Source: Pseudarthrobacter sp. NIBRBAC000502770 (GTDB taxonomy: Bacteria > Actinomycetota > Actinomycetes > Actinomycetales > Micrococcaceae). Taken from it: a DNA stretch of 64,000 bases. The stretch spans positions 2,728,001 to 2,792,000 of the forward strand of contig NZ_CP041198.1 of the NCBI RefSeq assembly GCF_006517815.1. The letters run 5' to 3'. How positions within the stretch are numbered: the first letter of the stretch is position 1; every line of letters starts with the position of its first letter. Below the pieces are notes generated by a model. The model saw only the letters and a program-made list of their open reading frames with translations, was not told where the DNA came from and made no database searches. Below, in pieces: positions 51,954 through 59,583 of this stretch. The position numbers and the translations under genes were made by a program.

Positions 51954-53159
51954 CTAGCCGGCTGAGGCCGTCACGGGTTCCTTGGCTGGTTCCCGGGTGG
52001 AACGGACGACGACGGGTTCCAGCTTTTGGTTCGCCCAGAGCCGGAGCGGCCGTTCCACCCAGCGGAACGATCCGTACGCCAGCAGCACCGTCAGCACCGC
52101 CGTCAGTGCGATGCGGAGGGGCAGCGCCGGGACCAGCGGCATCAGCAACAGGTAGACCGGCAGGTGCCAAAGGTACATGGCGTAGGACAGGTCGCGGCCC
52201 GGACGTGCCAGCCACGGATGGCTGAAGATGCGGGACAGGAACCCGGCCGGCTGGAGGACAAGCGAGCCGATGAGTACGGCCGAAACCAGGGCGAGCGCCG
52301 TGGGTCCCACGGTCCAGAAGGTGTTGAACCAGGCTCCGGGGGCATCGGGTTCCTTCAGCAGGAACAGGGCCGCCACCAAGGTGGCTCCGGCCAGCGGAGC
52401 GCCCCAGCGGGCAGCCGATGCCAAGGCGCGGTGCAACCTGGAGCCCTCTCGGACCGCGGTGAACAGCAGGGCAAGGGCGCAGCCGATCAGCAGTTCGTCG
52501 GCCCGGGTGTCCGGTCCGTTGTAGATTCGGTCCAGGGGCTGGCCGGCATTGACCAGCAGGAAGCGGTTCAGCACGAAAGCGGCAGCCATGCCCATGGTGG
52601 CGAAGGCTGCTGTGCGGACTTTCCAAAACCGGAGCATCCCCAGCAGGAGCAGCGGCCACACCAGGTAGAACTGTTCCTCGACGGCGAGGGTCCAGGTGGG
52701 ACCCAGGGTTTCGCCGGCAATGGAGTCGCCGAACACGCCGAACTGGGCCAGGTTCATCACATAGGCGGCGGCGGGAAGGACGAATCCCGCCTGGCCGCCC
52801 CAGCCGGAGGCGGGGAACAGAAGGCCCGCGGTGACAATCACTGCGCAGAGCGCCAGGAGCGCGGGCCAAAGCCGCGCCAGGCGCTTGGCGTAGAAGATGC
52901 CAAGGTGCAGCCGTCCGGTGGCGATCCACTCCTTCATGATCAGGAGTGTAATCACAAAGCCGCTGAGGGTGAAGAACACGTCCACGCCGACGGATCCGCC
53001 CGGCATTGAGTCGGTGGCCGTGTGGAAGAAGAAGACACCGGCCACGGCGATGATCCGGAGCCCATCCAGGGCATGCTTGCGCCCGGCCAGGAGCCCCGCG
53101 GGGGGTGCTGCCGGTCCGGCTGATACTGACAGATTTACGCTGCTTGACCTCAAAACCAC
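51954..53159 (-). CDS. Acyltransferase-3 family membrane protein (OafA-like)
   Basis: 401 aa from GTG 53159; a long open frame continues upstream over the promoter and the ANTAR gene start and is not coding. About ten membrane helices; family motifs HALDGLRIIAVAGVFFFHTA (N-terminal His), SGFVITLLIMKEW, FYAKRLARLWPALLAL and WTLAVEEQFYLVWPLLL. It transfers acyl groups to surface glycans or lipids. A TATATA -10-like element lies in an AT-rich patch about 10 nt before the GTG, so a leaderless transcript is possible. Confidence 0.8.
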   Translation of the reverse strand: MVLRSSSVNLSVSAGPAAPPAGLLAGRKHALDGLRIIAVAGVFFFHTATDSMPGGSVGVDVFFTLSGFVITLLIMKEWIATGRLHLGIFYAKRLARLWPALLALCAVIVTAGLLFPASGWGGQAGFVLPAAAYVMNLAQFGVFGDSIAGETLGPTWTLAVEEQFYLVWPLLLLGMLRFWKVRTAAFATMGMAAAFVLNRFLLVNAGQPLDRIYNGPDTRADELLIGCALALLFTAVREGSRLHRALASAARWGAPLAGATLVAALFLLKEPDAPGAWFNTFWTVGPTALALVSAVLIGSLVLQPAGFLSRIFSHPWLARPGRDLSYAMYLWHLPVYLLLMPLVPALPLRIALTAVLTVLLAYGSFRWVERPLRLWANQKLEPVVVRSTREPAKEPVTASAG

Positions 53160-53264
53160 TAAGCAAGCATATATAACGTTTCCATAACTGCGCTGACCCG
53201 CGGCTGGGCGGAAGCTGGGAGCGGGGCCCTTGTGGGGGCTGGCCGCCCCTCCTACATTGAAGAC

Positions 53265-54002
53265 ATGGTGGAACAGGACAAGGCAGAAGACCTGGAAGAG
53301 CTCGTGGACCTCATCGCCGGCATGGAGGACATCAAATCCGTGCTCGACGATCTCACCGGGTTTGCGGCAGCCACCATGACCAAAAGCACGGGACAGCCCA
53401 TCGAGTGCGCGGTAACGCTCCACCGCCGCAAGCGCACGGTCACCATCGGCGGCAGCAGCGGCCGGGCGGTTGTGCTGGACCGGATTGAACAATCACTGGG
53501 AGACGGGCCTTGCATCGAGGCCCTGGACACCGGCGTTCCGGTCCTGCTGGGAGACGTATCGGTGGACCAGCGGTGGCCCGAATACGGCAAGGCCCTTTCA
53601 GCCGCGGGCGTCGCCAGTTCCCTGGGTATCCCGATGAAGCTGGAGGACGACGGCGGCGCGGTCCTGGACTTCTTCGCTCCCGTCAGCGGGCTCTTCGATG
53701 AACCGGCCGTGGCCGACGCCATGAGGTTCGGCGAGATGGCGGGCAAGGCGCTGCGGCTCGCGGTGCGGATCGCCTCGGCAGACCAGCGCGCCGAAAATTT
53801 GAAGGCGGCGATGGACACGAGGACGGTCATAGACGTTGCCTGCGGAATCATCATGGCCCAAAACAATTGCAGAAAAGACCAGGCTTTCGAGCTTCTCCGC
53901 AGCGCGTCAAGCACCCGGAATCGGAAGCTCAACGAGATTGCAGAAGCACTGGTCAGCGGCTTTTCCGGCCCAGTGTCCGTCAAGGCGCACTTCGACGACT
54001 GA
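53265..54002 (+). CDS. GAF-ANTAR domain protein
   Basis: 245 aa from ATG 53265. GAF part: IECAVTLHRRKRTVTIGGSS, GDGPCIEALDTGVPVLLGDV, and VASSLGIPMKLEDDGGAVLD; ANTAR part: MDTRTVIDVACGIIMAQNNC then KDQAFELLRSASSTRNRKLN. Closely similar in plan to the protein at 45224. Third ANTAR regulator within 13 kb. A terminator hairpin follows the stop. Confidence 0.82.
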   Translation: MVEQDKAEDLEELVDLIAGMEDIKSVLDDLTGFAAATMTKSTGQPIECAVTLHRRKRTVTIGGSSGRAVVLDRIEQSLGDGPCIEALDTGVPVLLGDVSVDQRWPEYGKALSAAGVASSLGIPMKLEDDGGAVLDFFAPVSGLFDEPAVADAMRFGEMAGKALRLAVRIASADQRAENLKAAMDTRTVIDVACGIIMAQNNCRKDQAFELLRSASSTRNRKLNEIAEALVSGFSGPVSVKAHFDD

Positions 54003-54329
54003 AGGTTGCAGGATGCCCGGGAGCCAGCCACGCTGCTGGCCCCCGGAATGAACGACGGGATGTGGCCCACCCCCGAAAAATGGATACCCTGGGCCACATC
54101 CGCGTCAGCTTCGCGGACGGTTGCTTGCCCAAGAATGGTTTTCTCGATCCCGCACCGAATGGCGGGCGGCGATAGAAAGGGTTTCCCTAGGCGGCAACAC
54201 TGAGGCCACCTGCCTGACCCGGACCTCAGCCTAACAAACCGTGCCTGCCGGCAATAGAGGGTGTTCCCGCAGATTTTGCTCAATTTCCCCCAATTAATGC
54301 ATCCGTGGCGCGGGACGGACTTTGGGTCC
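54003..54329. other. Intergenic region with two hairpins
   Basis: 327 bp between the ANTAR gene and the stop codon of the FAD monooxygenase. It holds the hairpin at 54059-54100 and a weaker one near 54202-54230 (TGAGG ... CCTCA). No reliable open frame or promoter. Confidence 0.5.
54059..54100 (+). terminator. Hairpin terminator after the ANTAR gene
   Basis: Perfect 11-bp arms GATGTGGCCCA (54059-54069) and TGGGCCACATC (54090-54100), 56 nt after the stop codon. Confidence 0.6.
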
Positions 54330-55781
54330 TCACGGGCCTGCCGGGCCGAACCACTTGGGCAGGGCCTCGGTGAGCCCGTCCGCTGAGCCCTGCCCCACCC
54401 ACGCGACGTAGCCGTCGGGCCGGACCAGGACTGCCGTGGGCGCAGCAACGGCCCCCAGGACGGGAAGCTGCCACGCGGCGTCGTACGTTGCGCGGGTGTG
54501 CACCACACGCCCGGCCCAGGAGCCGGGCTCCAGCGCCGGGCCGGCGACTTCCAGCAGCAGGGGCCGGGCACTGTGCAGCAGCGAATACACGGTGGCGGGC
54601 CCGGCCGCGGTGGCCAGGTCCAGGTCCGGCATGCGGCGGCCCAGGAGCGGGTGGCCCGGGCCTGGGTGGTAGGCGACGTCGAGTCCGGTGATAAGCGCCG
54701 CGATGGGCCTGCCGGCGCCATCGACGCTAAGCACCTCGCCGAGTAGGTCCCGCAGGGCTTCCTGCCGGGGATCGGCCTTCTGGAAGAGGGACTGTGCCAT
54801 GGTGTACTTGAGGGCCCGCTCCCCCGCCGGGTGCCGCTCCGCGTGGTACGTGTCCAACAGATCCTCGCTGGAGACGCCGCGCACCACCTGCCCCAGTTTC
54901 CAGCCGAGGTTTACCGCGTCCTGCAGCCCCAGGCCGATGCCGAGCCCGCCCGTCGGTGAGTGGACATGGGCGGCATCCCCGGCCAGCAGCACCCTGCCCT
55001 TCCGGTACGCCCCCGCCTGCCGGGTGGCGTCGGTGAAGCGTGAAAGCCAGGTGGGGCTGTGCACGCCGAAATCGGTGCCGAAGACCTCTGACAGTGCCTC
55101 CCGCAGGTCTGCCAGGGTGGGCTCGGCGGCCGGCCCGAGGGAGGCTTCGGTGACCACCACCCGGACCATGCCGCCGCCCATCGGGTACAGCCCGTGGATG
55201 CCGCGCGCATCCACCTTCCCCTGCTGGCCCGGTTCCCCTGCCACCTTCACCTCGGCGATCAGGCTGCTCCGGGTAGCGTCCGGGCCCACCATGGGAATGC
55301 CGGCGGACCGCCGCACCACGCTGCGCCCGCCGTCGGTGCCCACAACGTAGCGGCCCCGCACGGGCCCACTACCGGCCAGCTGGACCTCTGCGCCGTCGTC
55401 GTCCGCCGAAACTCCGGTGACCTCAACGCCGCGCCGGATCTCCACGCCCAGACCCTGCACCCAGTCGAGCAGCAGCTGCTCAATGTGGTTCTGGAACAGC
55501 GCCAGCGTGTACGGGTGGCGGGTGGGCAGGCCGCCCAAATCCAGCTGTGTATTGCCGAAGGATGCAGTCTGGACCGTCTTGCCCGCGGCGAGGAACCGGT
55601 CCGCAATGCCGCGCTGGTCCAGCAGTTCGATGGTGCGCGAATGGATGCCCCCGCCGCGGGAACCGGCCAGTTCCTGGGACGCGCGCCGCTCCAGCACCAC
55701 TGCGTCCACCCCCGCCAGCCGCAGTTCCCCCGCCAGCATCAGCCCCGTGGGCCCGCACCCCACAATCACTACCTCGTGCAT
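54330..55781 (-). CDS. FAD-dependent aromatic monooxygenase (rifampicin/anthraquinone-oxygenase class)
   Basis: 483 aa from ATG 55781 (AGGGGG 5 nt upstream). PHBH fold: EVVIVGCGPTGLMLAGELRL, DGxRS-type VVGTDGGRSVVRRSAG, and GDAAHVHSPTGGLGIGLGLQ; the C-terminal 100 residues form the thioredoxin-like tail of this group (AAPTAVLVRPDGYVAWVG). Such enzymes hydroxylate phenolic drugs and natural products, including rifampicin in some relatives; the substrate here is unknown. Divergent from the ECF42 operon. Confidence 0.78.
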   Translation of the reverse strand: MHEVVIVGCGPTGLMLAGELRLAGVDAVVLERRASQELAGSRGGGIHSRTIELLDQRGIADRFLAAGKTVQTASFGNTQLDLGGLPTRHPYTLALFQNHIEQLLLDWVQGLGVEIRRGVEVTGVSADDDGAEVQLAGSGPVRGRYVVGTDGGRSVVRRSAGIPMVGPDATRSSLIAEVKVAGEPGQQGKVDARGIHGLYPMGGGMVRVVVTEASLGPAAEPTLADLREALSEVFGTDFGVHSPTWLSRFTDATRQAGAYRKGRVLLAGDAAHVHSPTGGLGIGLGLQDAVNLGWKLGQVVRGVSSEDLLDTYHAERHPAGERALKYTMAQSLFQKADPRQEALRDLLGEVLSVDGAGRPIAALITGLDVAYHPGPGHPLLGRRMPDLDLATAAGPATVYSLLHSARPLLLEVAGPALEPGSWAGRVVHTRATYDAAWQLPVLGAVAAPTAVLVRPDGYVAWVGQGSADGLTEALPKWFGPAGP

Positions 55782-55882
55782 GTTGCCCCCTGTCCACGTT
55801 TCCGACCGCCAGTATGCGGCACCCCCGGGGCCTTGCGGCAAGGCCCCCATAACGGGGTACTTTGGAAATGGAAGGAGACTGT

Positions 55883-55909
55883 TGTCGATTTCCGCTTCCG
55901 CCGTGCGTC
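55883..55909 (+). promoter_or_regulatory. ECF42-type promoter
   Basis: TGTCGA (55883-55888), 17 bp, CGTC (55906-55909). This agrees with the -35 TGTCGA and -10 CG(A/T)C elements described for ECF42 sigma factors. It stands 57 nt before the DGPF gene that precedes the sigma gene, suggesting positive autoregulation. Confidence 0.5.
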
Positions 55910-55966
55910 GTATGGGTAGGAGCTTCTCCAATGGAGCCCTTGACCACAACAGAACGGGAGCACGAC

Positions 55967-56302
55967 ATGTCCAAATACCTGATCCTCATCTACCAGGACG
56001 AGGCAGTGGCCAGGCAGGCCGACGGCGAATCCATCAGCGCCAGCTACCAGGAGTTCCAGCAGCGGCGCGGCTCCTCGCTGCTCGGCGGAGCGGCCCTGCA
56101 CCCATCCTCCACGGCCACGTCGCTGCGGCGGGACGGCTCAGGCGGCATTACAGTCACTGATGGCCCGTTCGTTGAGTCAAAGGAAACCTTGGGCGGCTAT
56201 TACATGATCGAGGCAGCAGACCTCGATGAGGCCCTGGAGATCGCTCGGGAGGTACCCGCCGGAGTGGGGGTCGAGGTCTGGCCGGTGCGGGTGGCAAACT
56301 GA
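55967..56302 (+). CDS. DGPF/YCII-domain protein, ECF42 partner
   Basis: 111 aa from ATG 55967 (GGGAG 6 nt upstream). The eponymous DGPF motif is present: VTDGPFVESKETLGGYYMIE, followed by DEALEIAREVP. These dimeric beta-alpha proteins accompany group-42 ECF sigma factors in many actinobacteria; the biochemical role is unknown. The stop codon overlaps the sigma start by 1 nt. Confidence 0.83.
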   Translation: MSKYLILIYQDEAVARQADGESISASYQEFQQRRGSSLLGGAALHPSSTATSLRRDGSGGITVTDGPFVESKETLGGYYMIEAADLDEALEIAREVPAGVGVEVWPVRVAN

Positions 56303-57576
56303 TGCCGCAGGCCGCCAGCGCAGAGGTTGCTGCCGCCGTTGCGGATGCGCACCGCCGGGAGTGGGCGTTCGTGCTGGCGGCCACGGTACGGGTTGCCGAA
56401 GACATCGACGCCGCCGAGGAAGCTGTGCAGGACGCCTACGCCAAGGCGCTGGCAACCTGGGGCGGCAACGGAATCCCGCAGAACCCGGGGGCATGGCTGA
56501 CGGTTACGGCCCGACGCCGGGCCCTGGACCTTCGCCGCCGCGCCGCCACGGCAGAGCGGGCGCTGCCCAAGCTTCTTGTCCCCGGGGAGAGCGGCGGCGC
56601 CGAGGAGACAGGAATCGACGAAGGTGGCATTCCCGATGACAGGCTCCGGCTGATTTTCACCTGCTGCCACCCGGCCCTGGCGTTCGAGACCCGGGTGGCA
56701 ATGACTCTGCGGCTGCTCTGCGGGCTGTCCACTGCCGAGGTGGCGCGGGCGTTCCTGGTCCCGGAAGCCACCATGGCTGCCCGCATCACAAGGGTCAAGA
56801 AGAAGATCGCGGCTGCGAACATCCCGTACCGGGTGCCCGCGGCATCGGAGCTGGGTGAGCGGCTGGACGGGGTGCTGGCGGTGGTCTACCTGGTGTACAC
56901 CACCGGGCACACGTCTCCGTCGGGAGCGGACTTAATGCGCCGCGACCTCGCCGAACGGGGGCTCGAGCTGGCCAGGATGCTGCACGTCCTGCTCCCCGGC
57001 AATACCGATGTTGCCGGCCTCCTGGCCCTGGTCCTGCTCACCGAAGCCCGCACCGGCGCCCGGCTGGACGGACACCGGGCCATTGTCCTGCTCGAAAACC
57101 AGGACCGGTCCAAGTGGGACCGGCAGGCGATCGAGGAAGGGCTGGCGCTGCTGCGGGAAGCACTGGCTGCACGGCCACCGGGCCGCTTCGCGCTCATGGC
57201 CGCCATCGCCGCCGTCCACGACGAAAGCGGCTCCTGGGCGGACACCGACTGGGACGAGATACTGGGACTGTATGACCTGCTGATGGAAAGGTGGCCCTCC
57301 CCGGTGGTCCGGCTCAACCGCGCCATCGCCCTTGGCTTCGCCGCTGGCCCGACAGAAGGTTTGGCGGAACTGGATGCATTGGGAGCCGAACCGCAGCTCG
57401 CCCGGTACCCCTATCTTGCGGCCGCCCGCGGCGATTTCCTGGTCAGGCTTGGCCGCGCAGGGGAAGCGCAGGTGGCGTTTGACGAGGCCCTGATCCTGGC
57501 CGGCAATCAGGTGGAACAGCAGTTCCTTCGCAGCCGCCTTGCCGGACTTGCCAAGGGACTGCCAGGGCAAAGGTAA
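56302..57576 (+). CDS. ECF42-group RNA polymerase sigma factor
   Basis: 424 aa, much longer than a normal ECF sigma. Sigma-2 region about 15-85 (AEEAVQDAYAKALATWGGNG, NPGAWLTVTARRRALDLRRR), sigma-4 about 120-180 (VAMTLRLLCGLSTAEVARAF, LVPEATMAARITRVKKKI), then the group-specific C-terminal extension of about 230 residues (GHTSPSGADLMRRDLAERGL ... ARYPYLAAARGDFLVRLGRA), thought to be TPR-like and needed for activity. No anti-sigma gene is near, as usual for this group. Confidence 0.87.
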   Translation: MPQAASAEVAAAVADAHRREWAFVLAATVRVAEDIDAAEEAVQDAYAKALATWGGNGIPQNPGAWLTVTARRRALDLRRRAATAERALPKLLVPGESGGAEETGIDEGGIPDDRLRLIFTCCHPALAFETRVAMTLRLLCGLSTAEVARAFLVPEATMAARITRVKKKIAAANIPYRVPAASELGERLDGVLAVVYLVYTTGHTSPSGADLMRRDLAERGLELARMLHVLLPGNTDVAGLLALVLLTEARTGARLDGHRAIVLLENQDRSKWDRQAIEEGLALLREALAARPPGRFALMAAIAAVHDESGSWADTDWDEILGLYDLLMERWPSPVVRLNRAIALGFAAGPTEGLAELDALGAEPQLARYPYLAAARGDFLVRLGRAGEAQVAFDEALILAGNQVEQQFLRSRLAGLAKGLPGQR

Positions 57577-57600
57577 AGCTCCTCCACCAGGGGCTTTACC
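57572..57600. terminator. Hairpin terminator overlapping the sigma stop codon
   Basis: Arms GGTAAAGCTCCT and AGGGGCTTTACC (11 of 12 paired), small loop, between convergent genes. The TAA of the sigma gene is inside the left arm. Confidence 0.7.
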
Positions 57601-57627
57601 TGTAACGCATCTGCGCGGCCCGCGCCG

Positions 57628-58617
57628 CTACGTCCTTTCCCAGATGGACACCCAGTCCACCAGCACATGCCCGTTGGTTTCGGGCAGTGGACAGTTCGGG
57701 GAGCAGGACTCGGTCTGCAGGATGTAGTGCATCGGCTTGGTCGGGACAAACCTTGTGGAGACGCCCAGCGATTTTCCGTCAAGGAAGAATTCGATGCCAT
57801 CGGCGCGCCACTCCGTCGTGGCGATGTGCCAGTCCCCGTATGGCTGATTGGGCCGGAAGACGTCGCTTCGGTGTTCACCGGCTTCCACACCGTGAACTGC
57901 AGCGTAGATGACCTTTGACAGGTCCCCTTCCGGGAAGTCGATCTCTCCGTCCTGGGGCCACTGCTTGCTGTCCGGCCAAAGCAGCCACGCCAACTTGAAG
58001 CCCGGCAAGACATCGGCTTTGAAGCGAACGGAGTACCGCCCGTACACCAGGCTGTTGTAGGGCCGCTGGCTGGCGCCGTCGAGTTTGGGTGACGGCGCAG
58101 CACCCATTGCCACGCCGTCTTCCGAGTGGAGGAACATGTCCAGGACGCCGTCGTGGACACTCAGTACCTTCGACGGGAAGTACCCCGAGGTCCTCGCGTC
58201 CTTGGGCTGCTGCTGGGCGGCGGTGTCCGGTGTTCCGTCCGCGTAGTTCGCACTCCAGCGTGGGGCGTAGATGGGCCCGGGAAATGTCCCGAGACCAACA
58301 TCTCCATCGGTGAAGTCCTCCGCGAAAACCTGTTTCCAGCCGGGAAGATCGGCGGTGGGCATGGCCTCTGAAGCAGCAGAAGGGTCTGCGAACCGGGGGG
58401 CGCCGGACGCAACCGGAGGCTCTACGTCGTGGGAAACCTCGGGAGCGGCGGAGGGCGATGGCGCACCAGTCGTCGATGGATCCGCGGGGTCGGAGGCGCC
58501 GGACCCCGGCCCGGGCCCTGGGCCGGCAGGAACGTTGAGGTCCCCGCAGGCAACGGCCGTCAAAGCGATGACCATGACAAGGACAAGACTGCGGGCGTGA
58601 TGCGCAAAAGTCGCCAA
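57628..58617 (-). CDS. GH16-like glycan-binding or -cleaving lipoprotein
   Basis: 329 aa. Lipobox VAC (Cys24) then a Gly/Pro/Ser-rich linker of about 60 residues and a concanavalin-like domain with the GH16 active-site pattern GEIDFPEG (Glu, Asp, Glu), preceded by YGRYSVRFKADVLPGFKLAW and followed by DWHIATTEWRADGIEFFLDG. It likely cleaves or binds a beta-1,3-glucan or related polymer at the cell surface. TTG start with GGAGG 7 nt upstream. Terminator shared with the sigma gene on the other side. Confidence 0.78.
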   Translation of the reverse strand: MATFAHHARSLVLVMVIALTAVACGDLNVPAGPGPGPGSGASDPADPSTTGAPSPSAAPEVSHDVEPPVASGAPRFADPSAASEAMPTADLPGWKQVFAEDFTDGDVGLGTFPGPIYAPRWSANYADGTPDTAAQQQPKDARTSGYFPSKVLSVHDGVLDMFLHSEDGVAMGAAPSPKLDGASQRPYNSLVYGRYSVRFKADVLPGFKLAWLLWPDSKQWPQDGEIDFPEGDLSKVIYAAVHGVEAGEHRSDVFRPNQPYGDWHIATTEWRADGIEFFLDGKSLGVSTRFVPTKPMHYILQTESCSPNCPLPETNGHVLVDWVSIWERT

Positions 58618-58802
58618 TGGCCTGCCTCCGTCCAGTCAGAGTTATTGGATTCTACCGCTGGGTAATCCAGGCGGCGATCGGCTCCGCAACGGGTGTCTGC
58701 ATTGCTGTCCTCCCCCTGGATCCCGAGATGACGGGGATAACCATGCGTGGTACCCCGTCCCCTAGTCCGGTCCATCCTACGAACGGTCCCGGCGGCCGGT
58801 CA

Positions 58803-58819
58803 TGAGTACCTTGTACTCA
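58803..58819. promoter_or_regulatory. Perfect 17-bp operator-like palindrome
   Basis: TGAGTAC-CTT-GTACTCA. No other copy was noticed in the window. It could control the GH16 gene (186 bp away) or a transcript starting near 58912. Confidence 0.4.
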
Positions 58820-58921
58820 GGTTTCCGGCAACTGGCTCGGGCCGCACGGCAGGGGTACCTGTTTTTGGCCCGATCGACTGCGGCGGACGGCCGCGCGGTT
58901 AGAATCCGCGGGCAAAGGGAA

Positions 58922-58941
58922 GGCCCCTCCTAGGAGGGGCC
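58922..58941. repeat. Perfect 20-bp palindrome
   Basis: GGCCCCTCCTAGGAGGGGCC, self-complementary over its full length, immediately before ATG 58942. As RNA it forms a very stable hairpin which would bury the AGGAGG in front of that ATG. It may be a terminator-like end of a short transcript or an RNA-processing site. Confidence 0.6.
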
Positions 58942-59148
58942 ATGAACGTAGTGGTCACTTGTCTTCTGGTATCGGTCAGCGGTGATGCGCAATCCCCCTT
59001 CCCCGACGCCCAGGCGCCCATCCGGACTATGACCCGACCCACTTTAATAACGTGCGGCCAGGGCGTAAAGACCCCACTTGGAAAAAATTTGAACGCCCGA
59101 CGGCGGGGGCGGGCCCAGAGCGGACCAGTGGCCCTAGCGTCGATCTCA

Positions 59149-59177
59149 CCTTTGTTCTATAACTAATAGAACAAAGG
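59149..59177. promoter_or_regulatory. GntR/YtrA operator
   Basis: Perfect 12-bp inverted repeat CCTTTGTTCTAT / ATAGAACAAAGG separated by AACTA, directly in front of the regulator's ribosome site. A YtrA-type repressor commonly binds such a site to control its own operon. Confidence 0.8.
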
Positions 59178-59193
59178 TTTGGAGGTGGGCGCA

Positions 59194-59583
59194 TTGATCC
59201 TCAGCGTGGACTTGGGTGCCGACGTCCCGATCTACCAGCAAATCCGTGACCAGATCGTGGAGGCAATCGCCCACGGATCTTTGACGGACGGGAGCGCGCT
59301 GCCGCCCACCCGCACGCTCGCCGCCGATTTCGGCATCAACTTCCATACTGTCAACAAGGCCTACGATCTCCTCCGGCAGGAAGGCTTGATCCGCCTTAGC
59401 CGCGGCACTGGTGCGGTGGTGACCGCGCCGGCGACGGACCAGCTCCCGGCTGACTGGACCGCCCGGGCCAGGACCCTCCTGGCCGAGGCCGTTGCCCGTG
59501 GACTTCCCGCAGATGAGGTACTCAGGGCCTGCCGGACACTGCTCGATTCATTTGGCGCCACAAAGCAGGAGGGCACGCCATGA
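59194..59583 (+). CDS. YtrA-type GntR regulator
   Basis: 129 aa from TTG 59194 (GGAGG 8 nt upstream; the frame also opens at 59179). Winged helix: VPIYQQIRDQIVEAIAHGSL, LPPTRTLAADFGINFHTVNK, then AYDLLRQEGLIRLSRGTGAV; the short C terminus (about 50 residues) is the YtrA class. No ligand-binding domain is present. It shares an operon with a membrane protein (4-nt overlap). Confidence 0.85.
   Translation: MILSVDLGADVPIYQQIRDQIVEAIAHGSLTDGSALPPTRTLAADFGINFHTVNKAYDLLRQEGLIRLSRGTGAVVTAPATDQLPADWTARARTLLAEAVARGLPADEVLRACRTLLDSFGATKQEGTP

Larger units (their letters stand above)
58618..59193. other. 576-bp intergenic region with two palindromes
   Basis: Between the GH16 start and the GntR start. 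It holds TGAGTAC-CTT-GTACTCA (58803-58819), a -10-like TAGAAT (58900-58905), the palindrome GGCCCCTCCTAGGAGGGGCC (58922-58941) and the GntR operator. A 74-codon frame (58942-59166) follows the palindrome but has no protein character and ends inside the operator. I see no conserved riboswitch. Confidence 0.5.

Noticed and set aside
58942..59166. A 74-codon gene following the 20-bp palindrome
   Set aside because: AGGAGGGG precedes the ATG, but it is inside the palindrome stem, the translation has no protein character and the frame ends within the GntR operator.
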